DNA of 64,000 nucleotides, taken from the NCBI GenBank assembly GCA_965267435.1, contig OZ253960.1, positions 4,464,001 to 4,528,000 on the forward strand, read 5' to 3'. Position numbers and translations under genes: made by a program. Shown here piece by piece: positions 8,696 to 17,311 of this stretch. Numbering within the stretch: position 1 is the first letter of the stretch; each line of letters starts with the position of its first letter. The DNA comes from JAWPMT01 sp965267435. Lineage in GTDB: Bacteria; Bacteroidota; Bacteroidia; Cytophagales; Cyclobacteriaceae. The notes beneath the pieces were generated by a model. It was not told where the DNA came from. It made no database searches and saw nothing but the letters and a program-made list of their open reading frames with translations.

Positions 8696-10063
8696 TCATT
8701 GAACAGTCACTGGCAGGTGCCAGACTCCCTTTAACTGATCAATGCCACCTCCTAGTTGCTCCTGGACGACTCTGTCAATTATGAATAAGCCAGTCGTAGC
8801 CATTTCATCAAAGTCTGTCAATCCATCATTGGGAAAGTTTTGACGCGTCCTGTGGATGTTGAAACGGTCAGATAGCGGTATGTCAAATAGACCTTGCAGC
8901 GCCTCGGCGCCGATCATGAAGCCAATCAGCCCACCCCAGGTAGCAGTGGGATTATCTGAGTCCCATCCGCAAAGCATGCCGATCTTCACCGTTTCTTTGA
9001 AATCCCCCTCTCCGTAGAAAAGACTTACCAGACTGGCAGCGAAATTGATCCCGGCGGCAAAGCAACCGTTGCAATACAGTCCGCGAGAAGTGATGTCATA
9101 TCCATCAGCCTCATCGACCTGGTACCGGACATACACGGAGTCGCGCGCCTGCTCCCAAGGAATTCCAGACTCATACTTGGCCTTTACGAAGTCGTACATC
9201 TTCGCTGAGTAGCTGGTGTCAGGCAGGTGCTCCCGAGCCTTGCCAGCCATCCAGGTGAGTTGCTCTTGCGTGGTACTCCAATTCCCTGGTGAGGACGCCA
9301 ATGAGTGCATGATGACGTAGAACTCAGCGATCCACGCAGCATCTCCCCGTGCGGTCGTTCGAATAGGCAGGTGTGCCAGCTTCAGCGCTGTGAGTGGATT
9401 CGCCGGGGCGTAAAGGCCAAAGATCTCCGTTGTCAATTGAGCGTCGATCATCTCGTAGTGCTCATTTCGGTCTGGAGCGCTAGTCTCCGGTGGAGAGACC
9501 CCCTCTTTCATCAAGTCAAAAGCCCGCTGGTTGGACACCCATAGATAGTTCTCTTCTTCTGCCATGATGTGTGTAAGCCACCCCTCTCTGATTTGCTCCC
9601 CGGTCAGCAGGCTAGTACCGTTGGTGTAGAGAAGATGCTGATATAGATATTCAATGTCAGTATCGTCGTCGGCTCCCCATATTTCAGTGGTGTCCCTCAA
9701 CACAAAGTCAATGGTCTCGGACCATGGGCTCGGCCCGTCCGAGAAAATATTGGCTTGGTCCGGCTGCCCCCAGTCTTCTCGCGTATAGAACGCACCTGTC
9801 TTTATTTCACCGATATCGCCAATCTTGTCCATCTCGGTCACAAGACCGGTCCAATTAGCAATGCACTGCCCCAACCAAAAGCCCTTTAGGCGATTGTGGT
9901 AGGCAGCTCTGTCCATGGCAAAGTCGTCCGCATTGGCGCTGTAAGGGAGGTACTCTAGCGCTGAATCGTATTGACCCGTTTGTCGACCCGAGGGATCACA
10001 TGCAAGGACAACGAACAGGAGCGTACAAGAGAGGAGAGACCAGGTTTTCATCGGAGGTTTCAT
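8696..10063 (-). CDS. Exported ADP-ribosylglycohydrolase family lipoprotein
   Basis: A 455-residue protein of the ADP-ribosylglycohydrolase (DraG-like) fold. The N-terminus is a lipoprotein signal with lipobox VVLAC near residue 22, so the mature protein is predicted to be membrane-anchored outside the cytoplasm. Family regions seen are RLKGFWLGQCIANWTGL at the start of the domain, the acidic metal-binding segment WGADDDTDIEYLY (about residues 133-145), and LCGWDSDNPTATWGGLIG near the C-terminus, which corresponds to the second di-metal motif. Classical members remove ADP-ribose from proteins inside the cell; the exported, longer form probably cleaves an N-glycosidic or ribosyl bond in an external substrate (inference). 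No partner genes are adjacent. Confidence 0.85.
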   Translation of the reverse strand: MKPPMKTWSLLSCTLLFVVLACDPSGRQTGQYDSALEYLPYSANADDFAMDRAAYHNRLKGFWLGQCIANWTGLVTEMDKIGDIGEIKTGAFYTREDWGQPDQANIFSDGPSPWSETIDFVLRDTTEIWGADDDTDIEYLYQHLLYTNGTSLLTGEQIREGWLTHIMAEEENYLWVSNQRAFDLMKEGVSPPETSAPDRNEHYEMIDAQLTTEIFGLYAPANPLTALKLAHLPIRTTARGDAAWIAEFYVIMHSLASSPGNWSTTQEQLTWMAGKAREHLPDTSYSAKMYDFVKAKYESGIPWEQARDSVYVRYQVDEADGYDITSRGLYCNGCFAAGINFAASLVSLFYGEGDFKETVKIGMLCGWDSDNPTATWGGLIGFMIGAEALQGLFDIPLSDRFNIHRTRQNFPNDGLTDFDEMATTGLFIIDRVVQEQLGGGIDQLKGVWHLPVTVQ

Positions 10064-10710
10064 TTCCTGGAATTTACGCCATTCCCACCTAATACTATGT
10101 GATGGCTAGGTGCCGAAACACGGTATGCTGCCCATAGGGAGGGCCAACCATTGACTCATGGGCATTTGTCAAACAACGGTCATTAAAGGGAAAATTCCCC
10201 ATAAAGTGATTATAATCAGCACTTTCGCTGAAAAAAAAATGCCCATTCAATCTGCAATTCTTTTGCAATTTGCTTATATTGTTTGGGCTATGACAATCAC
10301 TCTGCTCACGACTCCAGTGGACGGCGGCTATTCCGGCAAACTCCCCGTTCACATCTATCCTAAGGAGCTTCGATCTCGAAGTCGACAGGATTTAATGGAT
10401 GAGGCTTATAAGGTCTGCGACGATGCTTTCCCTGATGGAAGGTATTATCAGTTGCGCATTCTTGAGAAAAAAAGCTGATGCGTCCATCATAATCCCGGAT
10501 AGAATTCTCTCGCACCATACCTTCCTCCATGGTGCCACTAGTCAACTTTTGCTCTTTTTTTGAAATCGAAATCTATGGCGTCGTACCTGTCAAAATGTCT
10601 ATGTAGTGTGCTGTGCCTGGTTTAAATTCGGCCAGTTTGTCTTGAAATAATCCAAAATGCTTGCTGGTCTGCGATTTGATATGAACTGACTGAACCAGAA
10701 TGCATCGCAC
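10064..10710. other. Intergenic region upstream of clpB
   Basis: About 650 bases between the divergent ADP-ribosylglycohydrolase and clpB genes. It contains one candidate small gene (10290-10478) and the presumed clpB promoter. A CTTGAAA heptamer at 10641-10647 resembles the -35 half of heat-shock promoters, but no matching CCCCAT-type -10 is visible. No CIRCE inverted repeat was seen. Confidence 0.6.
10290..10478 (+). CDS. Small hypothetical protein (62 residues)
   Basis: A possible small gene beginning MTITLLTTPVDGGYSG and ending in a basic tail. The same frame is open upstream to 10158, but the upstream part has an irregular composition, so the internal ATG at 10290 is preferred. A TATATTGTTTG stretch just upstream is close to, but not an exact match for, the Bacteroidota -7 box. 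I recognise no family. An antisense frame (10095-10352, minus) overlaps it and looks less protein-like. It could be non-coding leader DNA. Confidence 0.35.
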   Translation: MTITLLTTPVDGGYSGKLPVHIYPKELRSRSRQDLMDEAYKVCDDAFPDGRYYQLRILEKKS

Positions 10711-13326
10711 ATGAATTTCAATAATTACACCATAAAATCGCAGGAAGCCTTGCAAAAGGCGACGGAGATTGCGGCGGGTAATGGGCAACAGGTCATCGAC
10801 ACAGGACACTTGTTGCAGGCCATTATGACGTCAGACGAAAATCTTATTTCCTTCCTGCTGAAAAAGACCGGGGCGAATCGTGCCCTGATGGACACAAAGC
10901 TAGATGAGCTCGTCAACGGCTATCCCAAGGTATCCGGAGGCCAGCCTTACTTATCAAATGAAGCCCACCAAGCGCTGCAAAGTGCCGAAAAGTATCTGAA
11001 GGAGTTTGGCGACGAGTACGTCGCCGTGGAGCATTTGATCCTGGGCCTCCTCTCTGGAAAGGACGCGGTCGGTCGTTTGCTGAAGGATGCTGGCTTTGAA
11101 GAGAAGACACTCATCACCGCTATAAAGGAACTGCGCGGTGGAGAAACCGTCAACGACCCGAATGCCGAATCCAAATACAGATCTCTAGAACGCTACTCCA
11201 AAAACCTTAATGAGCTTGCCAAAAAGGGCAAGATCGATCCAGTGATCGGACGGGATGAAGAGATCCGCAGGGTGCTGCAAATCCTCGCTCGTAGAACCAA
11301 AAACAACCCTATGCTCCTGGGTGAGCCGGGGGTAGGTAAAACCGCGATCGTAGAAGGCATGGCACAGCGCATCGTAGATGGAGACGTGCCAGAAAACCTG
11401 AAGACCAAAACTATCATCTCGCTCGACATGGGTCTGCTCGTCGCAGGAGCCAAGTACAAAGGCGAGTTTGAAGAACGCCTCAAATCGGTGATCAAAGAGG
11501 TGACCGACAGCGAAGGGGAGATCATACTCTTTATTGATGAGATCCATACCTTGATAGGTGCTGGCGGTGGTGGTGAGGGCGCCATGGACGCTGCCAACTT
11601 GTTGAAGCCTGCCCTGGCGAGGGGAGAATTGCACGCAATCGGCGCTACTACCCTGAAGGAATACCAGAAGTACATCGAAAAGGACAAGGCGCTCGAGCGC
11701 AGGTTCCAGTCCGTGACCGTCGATGAGCCCAGTGTCACCGACGCGATTTCGATCTTGAGAGGGATCAAAGACAAGTATGAGGTGCACCACGGTGTACGGG
11801 TGAAAGACGATGCGGTCATCGCGGCAGTGGAGCTTTCCAACAGGTACATCTCAGACCGATTCCTGCCAGACAAGGCAATCGACCTGATGGACGAAGCAGC
11901 TTCGAAACTTCGTATTGAGATCGACTCTCTACCGGAAGAACTGGATGAGCTCAATCGCAAAATCATGCAGCTGGAAATAGAGCGTGAAGCCATTCGCAGA
12001 GAGAAGGACAAAACGAAGGAAGCCGAACTCAGCAAGGAGATCGCTGATCTCGACGGTAGGCGAAAAGATGTCAAGGCACGCTGGGAAAATGAGAAGGCTG
12101 TCATCCAGGGCATCCGACAGGAGAAAGAAAACATTGATTCCTACAAAACCGAGGCAGAACGGCTCGAACGATCTGGCGAGCTCGGAAGGGTAGCAGAAAT
12201 CCGATATGGCAAAATCGTGGAAGCTGAACGCAAGCTGGAAGAATTCAAATCGCAGCTTGTGGAGATGCAACAGGGACAATCACTCCTCAAAGAGGAAGTC
12301 GACAGTGAGGACATCGCCGAGGTAGTAGCCAAGTGGACTGGTATCCCCGTCAGCAAAATGCTGCAAAGCGATCGTGAAAAGTTATTGCTGCTGGAAAAAG
12401 AGCTGGGCAAGCGCGTTGCTGGGCAGTCCGAGGCAATTGCAGCGGTATCAGATGCGGTGAGGCGCAGTCGGGCCGGCCTGCATGACCCCAAGCGACCTAT
12501 CGGCTCATTCATCTTTCTGGGCACCACGGGTGTCGGTAAGACGGAGTTGGCCAAAGCCCTGGCGGATTATCTGTTCAACGATGAAAATGCCATGGTGCGG
12601 ATCGACATGTCCGAATATCAGGAAAGACATGCCGTCAGTCGACTCATTGGGGCGCCTCCTGGATATGTCGGATACGACGAGGGCGGACAGTTGACGGAGG
12701 CAGTACGCAGAAAGCCTTATTCGGTCATCCTGCTGGACGAGATCGAAAAGGCACATCCCGATGCCTTCAACATCCTCCTCCAGGTATTGGACGAAGGAAG
12801 GTTGACAGACAATAAAGGCAGGGTGGCCAATTTCAAGAACACGATCATCATCATGACGACCAATATCGGTTCTCATTTGATCCAGGAAAACTTCCAGCAA
12901 CTGGAGGAATGGAACAAAGACCAGATACTGGAGGACACGAAGAAACAAGTGTTTGAGCTCTTGAAACAATCCGTTCGGCCTGAGTTCCTGAACAGGATCG
13001 ATGAGACGATCATGTTCCAGCCTCTGAGTCAGGAGGATCTGCAGAAGATTGTGGGCATCCAGTTCAAGCTCATCCAGCAGCGTCTGGTGGAGAATGGCAT
13101 AAAGATCGAAGCGGACCAGAAAGTGTTGCAGCACCTTGCCAAGGTGGGATTTGACCCACAGTTTGGTGCGCGACCACTGAAAAGAGTCATCCAGCGAGCA
13201 ATCCTCAATGAGCTCTCAAAGGAAATCCTGGCTGGGCACATAGCGAAGGAAGCAGTGATCGGCATCACCATGAGTGATGATGATCAGATTGAGTTTATCA
13301 ATCTCGACGAGGTCAAAGTAAGTTGA
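10711..13326 (+). CDS. clpB: ATP-dependent chaperone ClpB
   Basis: An 871-residue Hsp100 disaggregase that threads aggregated proteins through a hexameric ring together with DnaK. Domain order is complete: Clp N-domain (about 1-145, YTIKSQEALQKATEIA), first AAA domain with Walker A GEPGVGKTA (about 205) and Walker B ILFIDEIHTL, the long coiled-coil middle domain (about 410-530) that marks ClpB rather than ClpA or ClpC, the second AAA domain with Walker A GTTGVGKTE (about 608) and Walker B VILLDEIEKAH, and the C-terminal D2 small domain (GARPLKRVIQ). Length matches the family. ATG at 10711 gives the standard N-terminus. It is a single-gene unit followed by a hairpin; a heat-inducible promoter is expected, but only a CTTGAAA half-site is visible upstream. 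Confidence 0.98.
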   Translation: MNFNNYTIKSQEALQKATEIAAGNGQQVIDTGHLLQAIMTSDENLISFLLKKTGANRALMDTKLDELVNGYPKVSGGQPYLSNEAHQALQSAEKYLKEFGDEYVAVEHLILGLLSGKDAVGRLLKDAGFEEKTLITAIKELRGGETVNDPNAESKYRSLERYSKNLNELAKKGKIDPVIGRDEEIRRVLQILARRTKNNPMLLGEPGVGKTAIVEGMAQRIVDGDVPENLKTKTIISLDMGLLVAGAKYKGEFEERLKSVIKEVTDSEGEIILFIDEIHTLIGAGGGGEGAMDAANLLKPALARGELHAIGATTLKEYQKYIEKDKALERRFQSVTVDEPSVTDAISILRGIKDKYEVHHGVRVKDDAVIAAVELSNRYISDRFLPDKAIDLMDEAASKLRIEIDSLPEELDELNRKIMQLEIEREAIRREKDKTKEAELSKEIADLDGRRKDVKARWENEKAVIQGIRQEKENIDSYKTEAERLERSGELGRVAEIRYGKIVEAERKLEEFKSQLVEMQQGQSLLKEEVDSEDIAEVVAKWTGIPVSKMLQSDREKLLLLEKELGKRVAGQSEAIAAVSDAVRRSRAGLHDPKRPIGSFIFLGTTGVGKTELAKALADYLFNDENAMVRIDMSEYQERHAVSRLIGAPPGYVGYDEGGQLTEAVRRKPYSVILLDEIEKAHPDAFNILLQVLDEGRLTDNKGRVANFKNTIIIMTTNIGSHLIQENFQQLEEWNKDQILEDTKKQVFELLKQSVRPEFLNRIDETIMFQPLSQEDLQKIVGIQFKLIQQRLVENGIKIEADQKVLQHLAKVGFDPQFGARPLKRVIQRAILNELSKEILAGHIAKEAVIGITMSDDDQIEFINLDEVKVS

Positions 13327-13331
13327 CATTT

Positions 13332-13366
13332 GATGGTCGGAGGGAGTCTCAGGGGCTCCCACCATC
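13332..13366 (+). terminator. Probable terminator hairpin after clpB
   Basis: The arms GATGGT/ACCATC and GGGAG/CTCCC form a two-part stem with a 4-base bulge, a few bases after the clpB stop. It lacks a strong T-run, so it may be a transcript-end stabiliser rather than a classic terminator. Confidence 0.5.
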
Positions 13367-13465
13367 ATCCGCTTTAGCGTACGGATCACGCCAAAAAACT
13401 TGGATTATTTGAGTTTTTTTCGGATCTTTTTCTACTATTCTACAGTTTACATTCAAAGCCCTGTT

Positions 13466-13633
13466 ATGACTGCGAAAGAGATTCAAGCACAGATTGAGAA
13501 ATTAGAAAATCAGCTCACTGGAGACATGTTCAATGACATGGAGGTGAGGGATAAAATTCACAATCTGAAAATGAAACTAAACGGTACCAAACCCATGAAC
13601 TCGGAGATCGATTGCGTGGGTTGTGGAAGTTGA
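13466..13633 (+). CDS. Small hypothetical protein with CVGCG C-terminus
   Basis: A 55-residue protein, mostly a charged helix (MTAKEIQAQIEKLENQL), ending in a short tail with CVGCGS. The helical part resembles a small coiled coil. The two cysteines close to the C-terminus could bind metal or form a disulfide; this is inference. The same frame is open upstream to a TTG at 13400, but that extension is rich in Phe and Tyr and overlaps the likely promoter, so ATG at 13466 is preferred. A clear intrinsic terminator follows 30 bases after the stop, which supports a separately transcribed real gene. No family recognised. Confidence 0.7.
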   Translation: MTAKEIQAQIEKLENQLTGDMFNDMEVRDKIHNLKMKLNGTKPMNSEIDCVGCGS

Positions 13634-13663
13634 GGTTTTTTGCATAATTATAGTTGTTTGTTA

Positions 13664-13696
13664 GGCGGCTCCCATCGATTGATGGGGGCCGTTTTT
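13664..13696 (+). terminator. Intrinsic terminator
   Basis: A GC-rich hairpin (GGCGGCTCCCATC paired with GATGGGGGCCG, 4-base loop) followed directly by TTTTT. It ends the small gene at 13466-13633. Confidence 0.85.
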
Positions 13697-13749
13697 ACTT
13701 TAACACGGATTAGATGGAAACCCCTCTCCATTGAATGTGTCTTTCAGGT

Positions 13750-14973
13750 ATGAAAGACGTTATTGTTCTACTGACAGTGTCGGCCTTGCTGGCAGGTCAC
13801 CCAGCCAGGGCACAGCAACCAGCCGACGACCAAGCATTCACTTTCGATTATATCGCTGATTACGGCGATCACAACAATCCACCGTGGGCATTGGTACGCA
13901 AGGATGCCAAGTACGGATTCATCGACCGCTCCGGACAGGTGGTTGTCCCCCTACTGTACGACAAGATCTGGCGGTTTGATGAAATAGGCACCGGTCTGGC
14001 CCTTGTTCAACAAAATGGCTTCTACGGCCTACTCCACCGCTCAGGAGACGTCCTGGTCAAGCCAAGGTACGACAAGATCTACCAGTTCAACGACCGGAAG
14101 CAAAACTGGGCCCTGGTAGAGAGCAATGGGCTCTATGGCTTCATCGACCGAACGGGAGGCGAAGTAGTGCCACCTACGTATGACTACATTGCCAGCTTCG
14201 GCGACAACAGCGTACGGTGGGCAAAAGTGAAGAAAAACGGACTCTATGGCTATCTGGATGTCACCGGCGAAGAGGCCGTCGCGCCCCGATATTCCAAGAT
14301 CTATGCCTTTGATCGGCGATCTAATTGGGCCAAGGTTGAAAAAGACGGGTTGCTTGGCTTCATCGATAAGACCGGACGAGAGGTGGTCGCCACCGAATAC
14401 GAGTCGATCCAGTCGTTTGGCAGCTACTCCGAACACCTGGCCAAAGTGTCAAAAAATGGGCTCTATGGATTGCTGACGAAGAGTGGTGAGGAACTGGTAG
14501 AGCCCAAATACTCCGACATCAACCGATTCGGCTCCAAGAGGCACAATTGGGCGCAAGTGGAAATGCAGGGGCTATATGGCTTCATCGACTTGGCGGGAAA
14601 CGAGGTCGTCCCCACTCAATACGGGGAAATTTCCTCATTTAACAAGAATGGGAATAAATGGGCACGCGTCAAGAAGAACGGCATGTACGGGTTCATCGAT
14701 TGGTCCGGCAAAGAGGTCGTAAAACCTGCTGTGTGGGACCACAGCAACTACTACCAGGAGCTGGCCCAGTTTTACTCCTCGAAAGGAGATCACCACGATG
14801 ACCTCGGGGCAGTGAAAAACTACGAGGTGAGCGCATTCATCGAAGGGCATGCCATCATCAGGGACAAGCGCACGATGAAACTAGGCGTCATCAACGATGA
14901 TTTTGATGTAGTCGTCCCTATCGACCATAAGAAGATCATGATTGACGGCGGTGGCCAGATTCACGTCTGGTAA
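13750..14973 (+). CDS. Exported WG-repeat protein
   Basis: About 407 residues with a signal peptide (cleavage expected near ARAQQ) followed by eight WG-type repeats with a period of 36-38 residues. Each has the form LYGFID-x-TG-xEVVPPxYDxI; examples start at about 13911, 14020, 14131, 14241, 14347, 14461, 14571 and 14683. WG repeats are thought to form beta-rich solenoids or propellers that mediate binding at the cell surface; no enzymatic residues are evident. After the last repeat a short C-terminal region of about 70 residues is less regular. ATG at 13750 (MKDVIVLLTVSALL) gives a normal signal peptide; ATG at 13735 would add five residues. It is followed by a perfect 13-bp hairpin shared with the convergent hydrolase gene. 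Confidence 0.88.
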   Translation: MKDVIVLLTVSALLAGHPARAQQPADDQAFTFDYIADYGDHNNPPWALVRKDAKYGFIDRSGQVVVPLLYDKIWRFDEIGTGLALVQQNGFYGLLHRSGDVLVKPRYDKIYQFNDRKQNWALVESNGLYGFIDRTGGEVVPPTYDYIASFGDNSVRWAKVKKNGLYGYLDVTGEEAVAPRYSKIYAFDRRSNWAKVEKDGLLGFIDKTGREVVATEYESIQSFGSYSEHLAKVSKNGLYGLLTKSGEELVEPKYSDINRFGSKRHNWAQVEMQGLYGFIDLAGNEVVPTQYGEISSFNKNGNKWARVKKNGMYGFIDWSGKEVVKPAVWDHSNYYQELAQFYSSKGDHHDDLGAVKNYEVSAFIEGHAIIRDKRTMKLGVINDDFDVVVPIDHKKIMIDGGGQIHVW

Positions 14974-14976
14974 AAG

Positions 14977-15007
14977 AGAAAGGCCATCCAAAGCGGATGG
15001 CCTTTCT
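14977..15007. terminator. Bidirectional terminator hairpin
   Basis: A perfect 13-bp stem (AGAAAGGCCATCC / GGATGGCCTTTCT) with a 5-base loop sits between the convergent WG-repeat and dienelactone hydrolase genes. The A-rich left arm and T-rich right arm suit termination in both directions. Confidence 0.8.
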
Positions 15008-15030
15008 AAAGACTTTGTAGCCTCCAGTTG

Positions 15031-15873
15031 CTAGAATGCCGCTTCAAAAAGCTCTTGCATCTTGCTCCATGATGCTGCATCCGCTTCTGCATTGTATGCT
15101 AGCGGCAGGCCAAACTTCTCACCATTGGCATCCGCCTCCTTACTTGTGAAGCTATGCACCGCTCCTTCGTAGGCGACGTATTCGTAATCAGCCCCTACTC
15201 CATCCATCATGGTCTTGAAAGCGTCAATGGACTCCGCAGAGACAAATGGATCATCAGCACCATTGCAAACGAGGATCTTTGCACCAGGTGCTGACTCCGC
15301 GGGGATGGGAAAGTTCAGCCCGCTGTGGAAAGCTGCGACGGCATCAAGGTCGTAACCCGCATTGGCCATATTGAGGGCCACAGTGCCCCCAAAGCAATAG
15401 CCGATCGCCGCAATCCTGGACCCATCTACCTGTGGGTGACTTTTCAATGCTTCTAGTGCCGCTTCAAATTTCTTCTTCGCCAGGTCGATGTTCTGGAATA
15501 CCATTCCGGCGAACTTGCCAGCGTCGTCAGGGTGCTCGGCGACTTTTCCATCCCCATACATGTCCAGGGCAAATGCCACATAACCTAGCTCCGCCAGTTT
15601 ATCGGCCCGCTCTCTGGCGTAGCTGTTGTGCCCCCACCACTCATGGATGACGAGTACCCCTGGCACTTTGTCGGCCGCGCCCTCCTGTGGGGTCGCGAAG
15701 TAGCCCTTCATTTCCACGGTGTCCACTGAATAGGTGAACTCACCCTGTGGAATATCTACTGATCCTCCTTCTGTAGCCGCAGTGGATTCCTCACTTTGGC
15801 TGGATTGCGGCGCCCCACAGCTCCAGATCATGAGAATGATTGCAAGGTTGAAAAGTGTGAATTGTCGGTTCAT
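15031..15873 (-). CDS. Dienelactone hydrolase family lipoprotein
   Basis: A 280-residue alpha/beta hydrolase of the dienelactone hydrolase type. The N-terminus is a lipoprotein signal with the cysteine in IWSCG, followed by a Ser/Glu-rich linker. The nucleophile motif is IGYCFGG, with Cys as nucleophile, which is characteristic of this family; the Asp (NGADDPFVS) and His (EGAVHSFT) of the triad are also present. The enzyme should hydrolyse an ester or lactone outside the cytoplasm; the substrate is not known. ATG at 15873 is chosen because it begins the signal peptide directly; the frame is open 28 codons further upstream, but that part looks non-coding. Single gene, with the bidirectional terminator after it. 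Confidence 0.88.
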   Translation of the reverse strand: MNRQFTLFNLAIILMIWSCGAPQSSQSEESTAATEGGSVDIPQGEFTYSVDTVEMKGYFATPQEGAADKVPGVLVIHEWWGHNSYARERADKLAELGYVAFALDMYGDGKVAEHPDDAGKFAGMVFQNIDLAKKKFEAALEALKSHPQVDGSRIAAIGYCFGGTVALNMANAGYDLDAVAAFHSGLNFPIPAESAPGAKILVCNGADDPFVSAESIDAFKTMMDGVGADYEYVAYEGAVHSFTSKEADANGEKFGLPLAYNAEADAASWSKMQELFEAAF

Positions 15874-16034
15874 TAAAGTCAGATTTTTGAATGTAAACGT
15901 AGCAATTCTGCCCGGTAAGTACCCAGTAATGGGTAGAAAACCGATGGTCACTTGCATTGTTCATCGTGAACCCTCATCAGGCGTATTCGCGGTAATCTTT
16001 CACTCAAGAAGAATTTTTGATTAACTTTTAGATA

Positions 16035-16334
16035 ATGGACGAAATAACACTGGTCAATCTTCTGAACAAAATCTGTGAGAAGAACAAACAGCTGACTTGG
16101 AACCTGAAATGCTGCTACGAAGACGGAATCGACCAATCAATCATGGAGACTAAATTGCTGGAAAGGGAATCCCAGGAGTGCCGGGGCTCCATTGTCTTTG
16201 GCATGGAATCAGGGAACATTATTCGAGGCAAATACCTCGGGCTACTATCCTTTCGCCGCTCTACCTCGCTAGTGGATGCGTTACTTGAGATCCTCCACTA
16301 CGAAAACTCCAAACAGCAGTTATCACTGAATTGA
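16035..16334 (+). CDS. Small hypothetical cytoplasmic protein (99 residues)
   Basis: A 99-residue protein beginning MDEITLVNLLNKICEKNKQL, with balanced charged and hydrophobic residues, three cysteines (KCC and ECR) and no signal peptide or membrane helix. I do not recognise the family. Its 3' end overlaps the convergent minus-strand gene by 12 bases. The presence of a normal start and codon-like composition argues that it is real. Confidence 0.6.
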   Translation: MDEITLVNLLNKICEKNKQLTWNLKCCYEDGIDQSIMETKLLERESQECRGSIVFGMESGNIIRGKYLGLLSFRRSTSLVDALLEILHYENSKQQLSLN

Positions 16335-16871
16335 TACGATGGGGGCTTCAACCGTGAGGCTGTTGTCCCGGTAGTGTAATTCGATGGTGAATTTGGCAAG
16401 AGTCAGCCCATTTTCATTGGCATATTTCTGGATCATGTCCTCCACCTTGTGTGGCCTCGGTCTCACCAGTGGATGCATGGGCAGGGAAATGAATACACGC
16501 TGCGTGAGATCCGTCTCCAGTACTTCGTAACCGGCAGGTACCTCCGCCATACCCCCCGCAATCGCCACACCGATGAATTGCTCGACTTCATCATTCGAGA
16601 GCGAGTCGTTTTGATAATTGACCACTGCCAAAAAACCAGCGATCTCACCATTATCCAGCAAGGCTTTGGAGTCCTTCCACATTTCCTCAATGTCAGGGTG
16701 TGCATAGTAACCTTTGAAGTACTTGCCGATTATGCTCTTGCGCTCTCCTGGTCCATGTAAGATCGATATCTCGTCGAAGCCCCCTAGCAGGGAGTAGACA
16801 GACGTCCCAATGATGCCGAGGAGGACGACGATGAGCAGTGCATAGAGATTTCTTTGTGTTTTAAGGTTCAT
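16323..16871 (-). CDS. Membrane-anchored protein with possible GyrI-like domain
   Basis: A 182-residue protein with one N-terminal membrane helix (about residues 9-30) and an extracytoplasmic domain. That domain resembles the GyrI-like / AraC effector-binding fold: a segment AGFLAVVNYQNDSLSNDEVE followed by FIGVAIAGG and, after GYEVLETDLTQRVFISLP, a helix-strand tail. GyrI-like domains bind small hydrophobic or nucleotide-like molecules. The membrane anchor, with no DNA-binding domain, would make it a sensor or carrier at the envelope (inference). Fold assignment is by eye only. Confidence 0.6.
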   Translation of the reverse strand: MNLKTQRNLYALLIVVLLGIIGTSVYSLLGGFDEISILHGPGERKSIIGKYFKGYYAHPDIEEMWKDSKALLDNGEIAGFLAVVNYQNDSLSNDEVEQFIGVAIAGGMAEVPAGYEVLETDLTQRVFISLPMHPLVRPRPHKVEDMIQKYANENGLTLAKFTIELHYRDNSLTVEAPIVSIQ

Positions 16872-16993
16872 GCTATTGTTAAGGCCGTGAAGTACCGAGC
16901 TTTGAAATTAAGTCAAAGGAGCATCTTCACGAAATGTCGGAGTAAGTCCCTGAGCTCTTAGACTTCTTGACTTTGAGCGATTAATTTTGAGAC

Positions 16994-17242
16994 ATGAGTT
17001 TTGAAGACTATCTGAAGGCCAAAAGAATTGATGCCAGCAGGTACAAAAGAGCAGAAAGCAGTCAATATGAGGGCTTTGAAAAACTCTTCCTGCAAATGCA
17101 CCCGGATAGTTTCACGGCCCAGAAGCTCTTTCTGATCAATGGTATTCGCCGGCGGTTTCCGTTAAAGGAAGAAGCGAAGACCACTGAGAGGAAAGTGCAG
17201 GCCAGGCCCCGGATAGTCCCCAAACCAAAGAAGAAAGACTGA
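16994..17242 (+). CDS. Conserved small protein (82 residues)
   Basis: An 82-residue basic protein starting MSFEDYLKAKRIDASRY, with a core LFLQMHPDSFTAQKLFLING and a lysine/proline-rich tail. I recall similar short proteins across Bacteroidota, in which the HP-SFTxQKLFLIN stretch is the conserved part, but no function is known to me. The basic tail would fit nucleic-acid or ribosome contact (inference). It lies about 70 bases before kbl on the same strand and may be co-transcribed. Confidence 0.72.
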   Translation: MSFEDYLKAKRIDASRYKRAESSQYEGFEKLFLQMHPDSFTAQKLFLINGIRRRFPLKEEAKTTERKVQARPRIVPKPKKKD

Positions 17243-17311
17243 TGGACTGTATAGCTACAGGAGGATACTAGTATTTGAAGAGATAAAACCCTTAACCCAA
17301 ACCCCAGCCGT

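Noticed and set aside
10095..10352. Minus-strand frame of 85 residues
   Set aside because: Low-complexity composition; the plus-strand frame across the same DNA looks more protein-like, though even that is weak.
10641..10647. Heat-shock sigma promoter for clpB
   Set aside because: Only the CTTGAAA half is present; the CCCCAT-type -10 is missing, so I mention it but do not call a promoter.
11193..12134. Long minus-strand frame inside clpB
   Set aside because: It is Ser/Arg/Leu-rich antisense to highly conserved ClpB sequence, a common by-product of codon bias.
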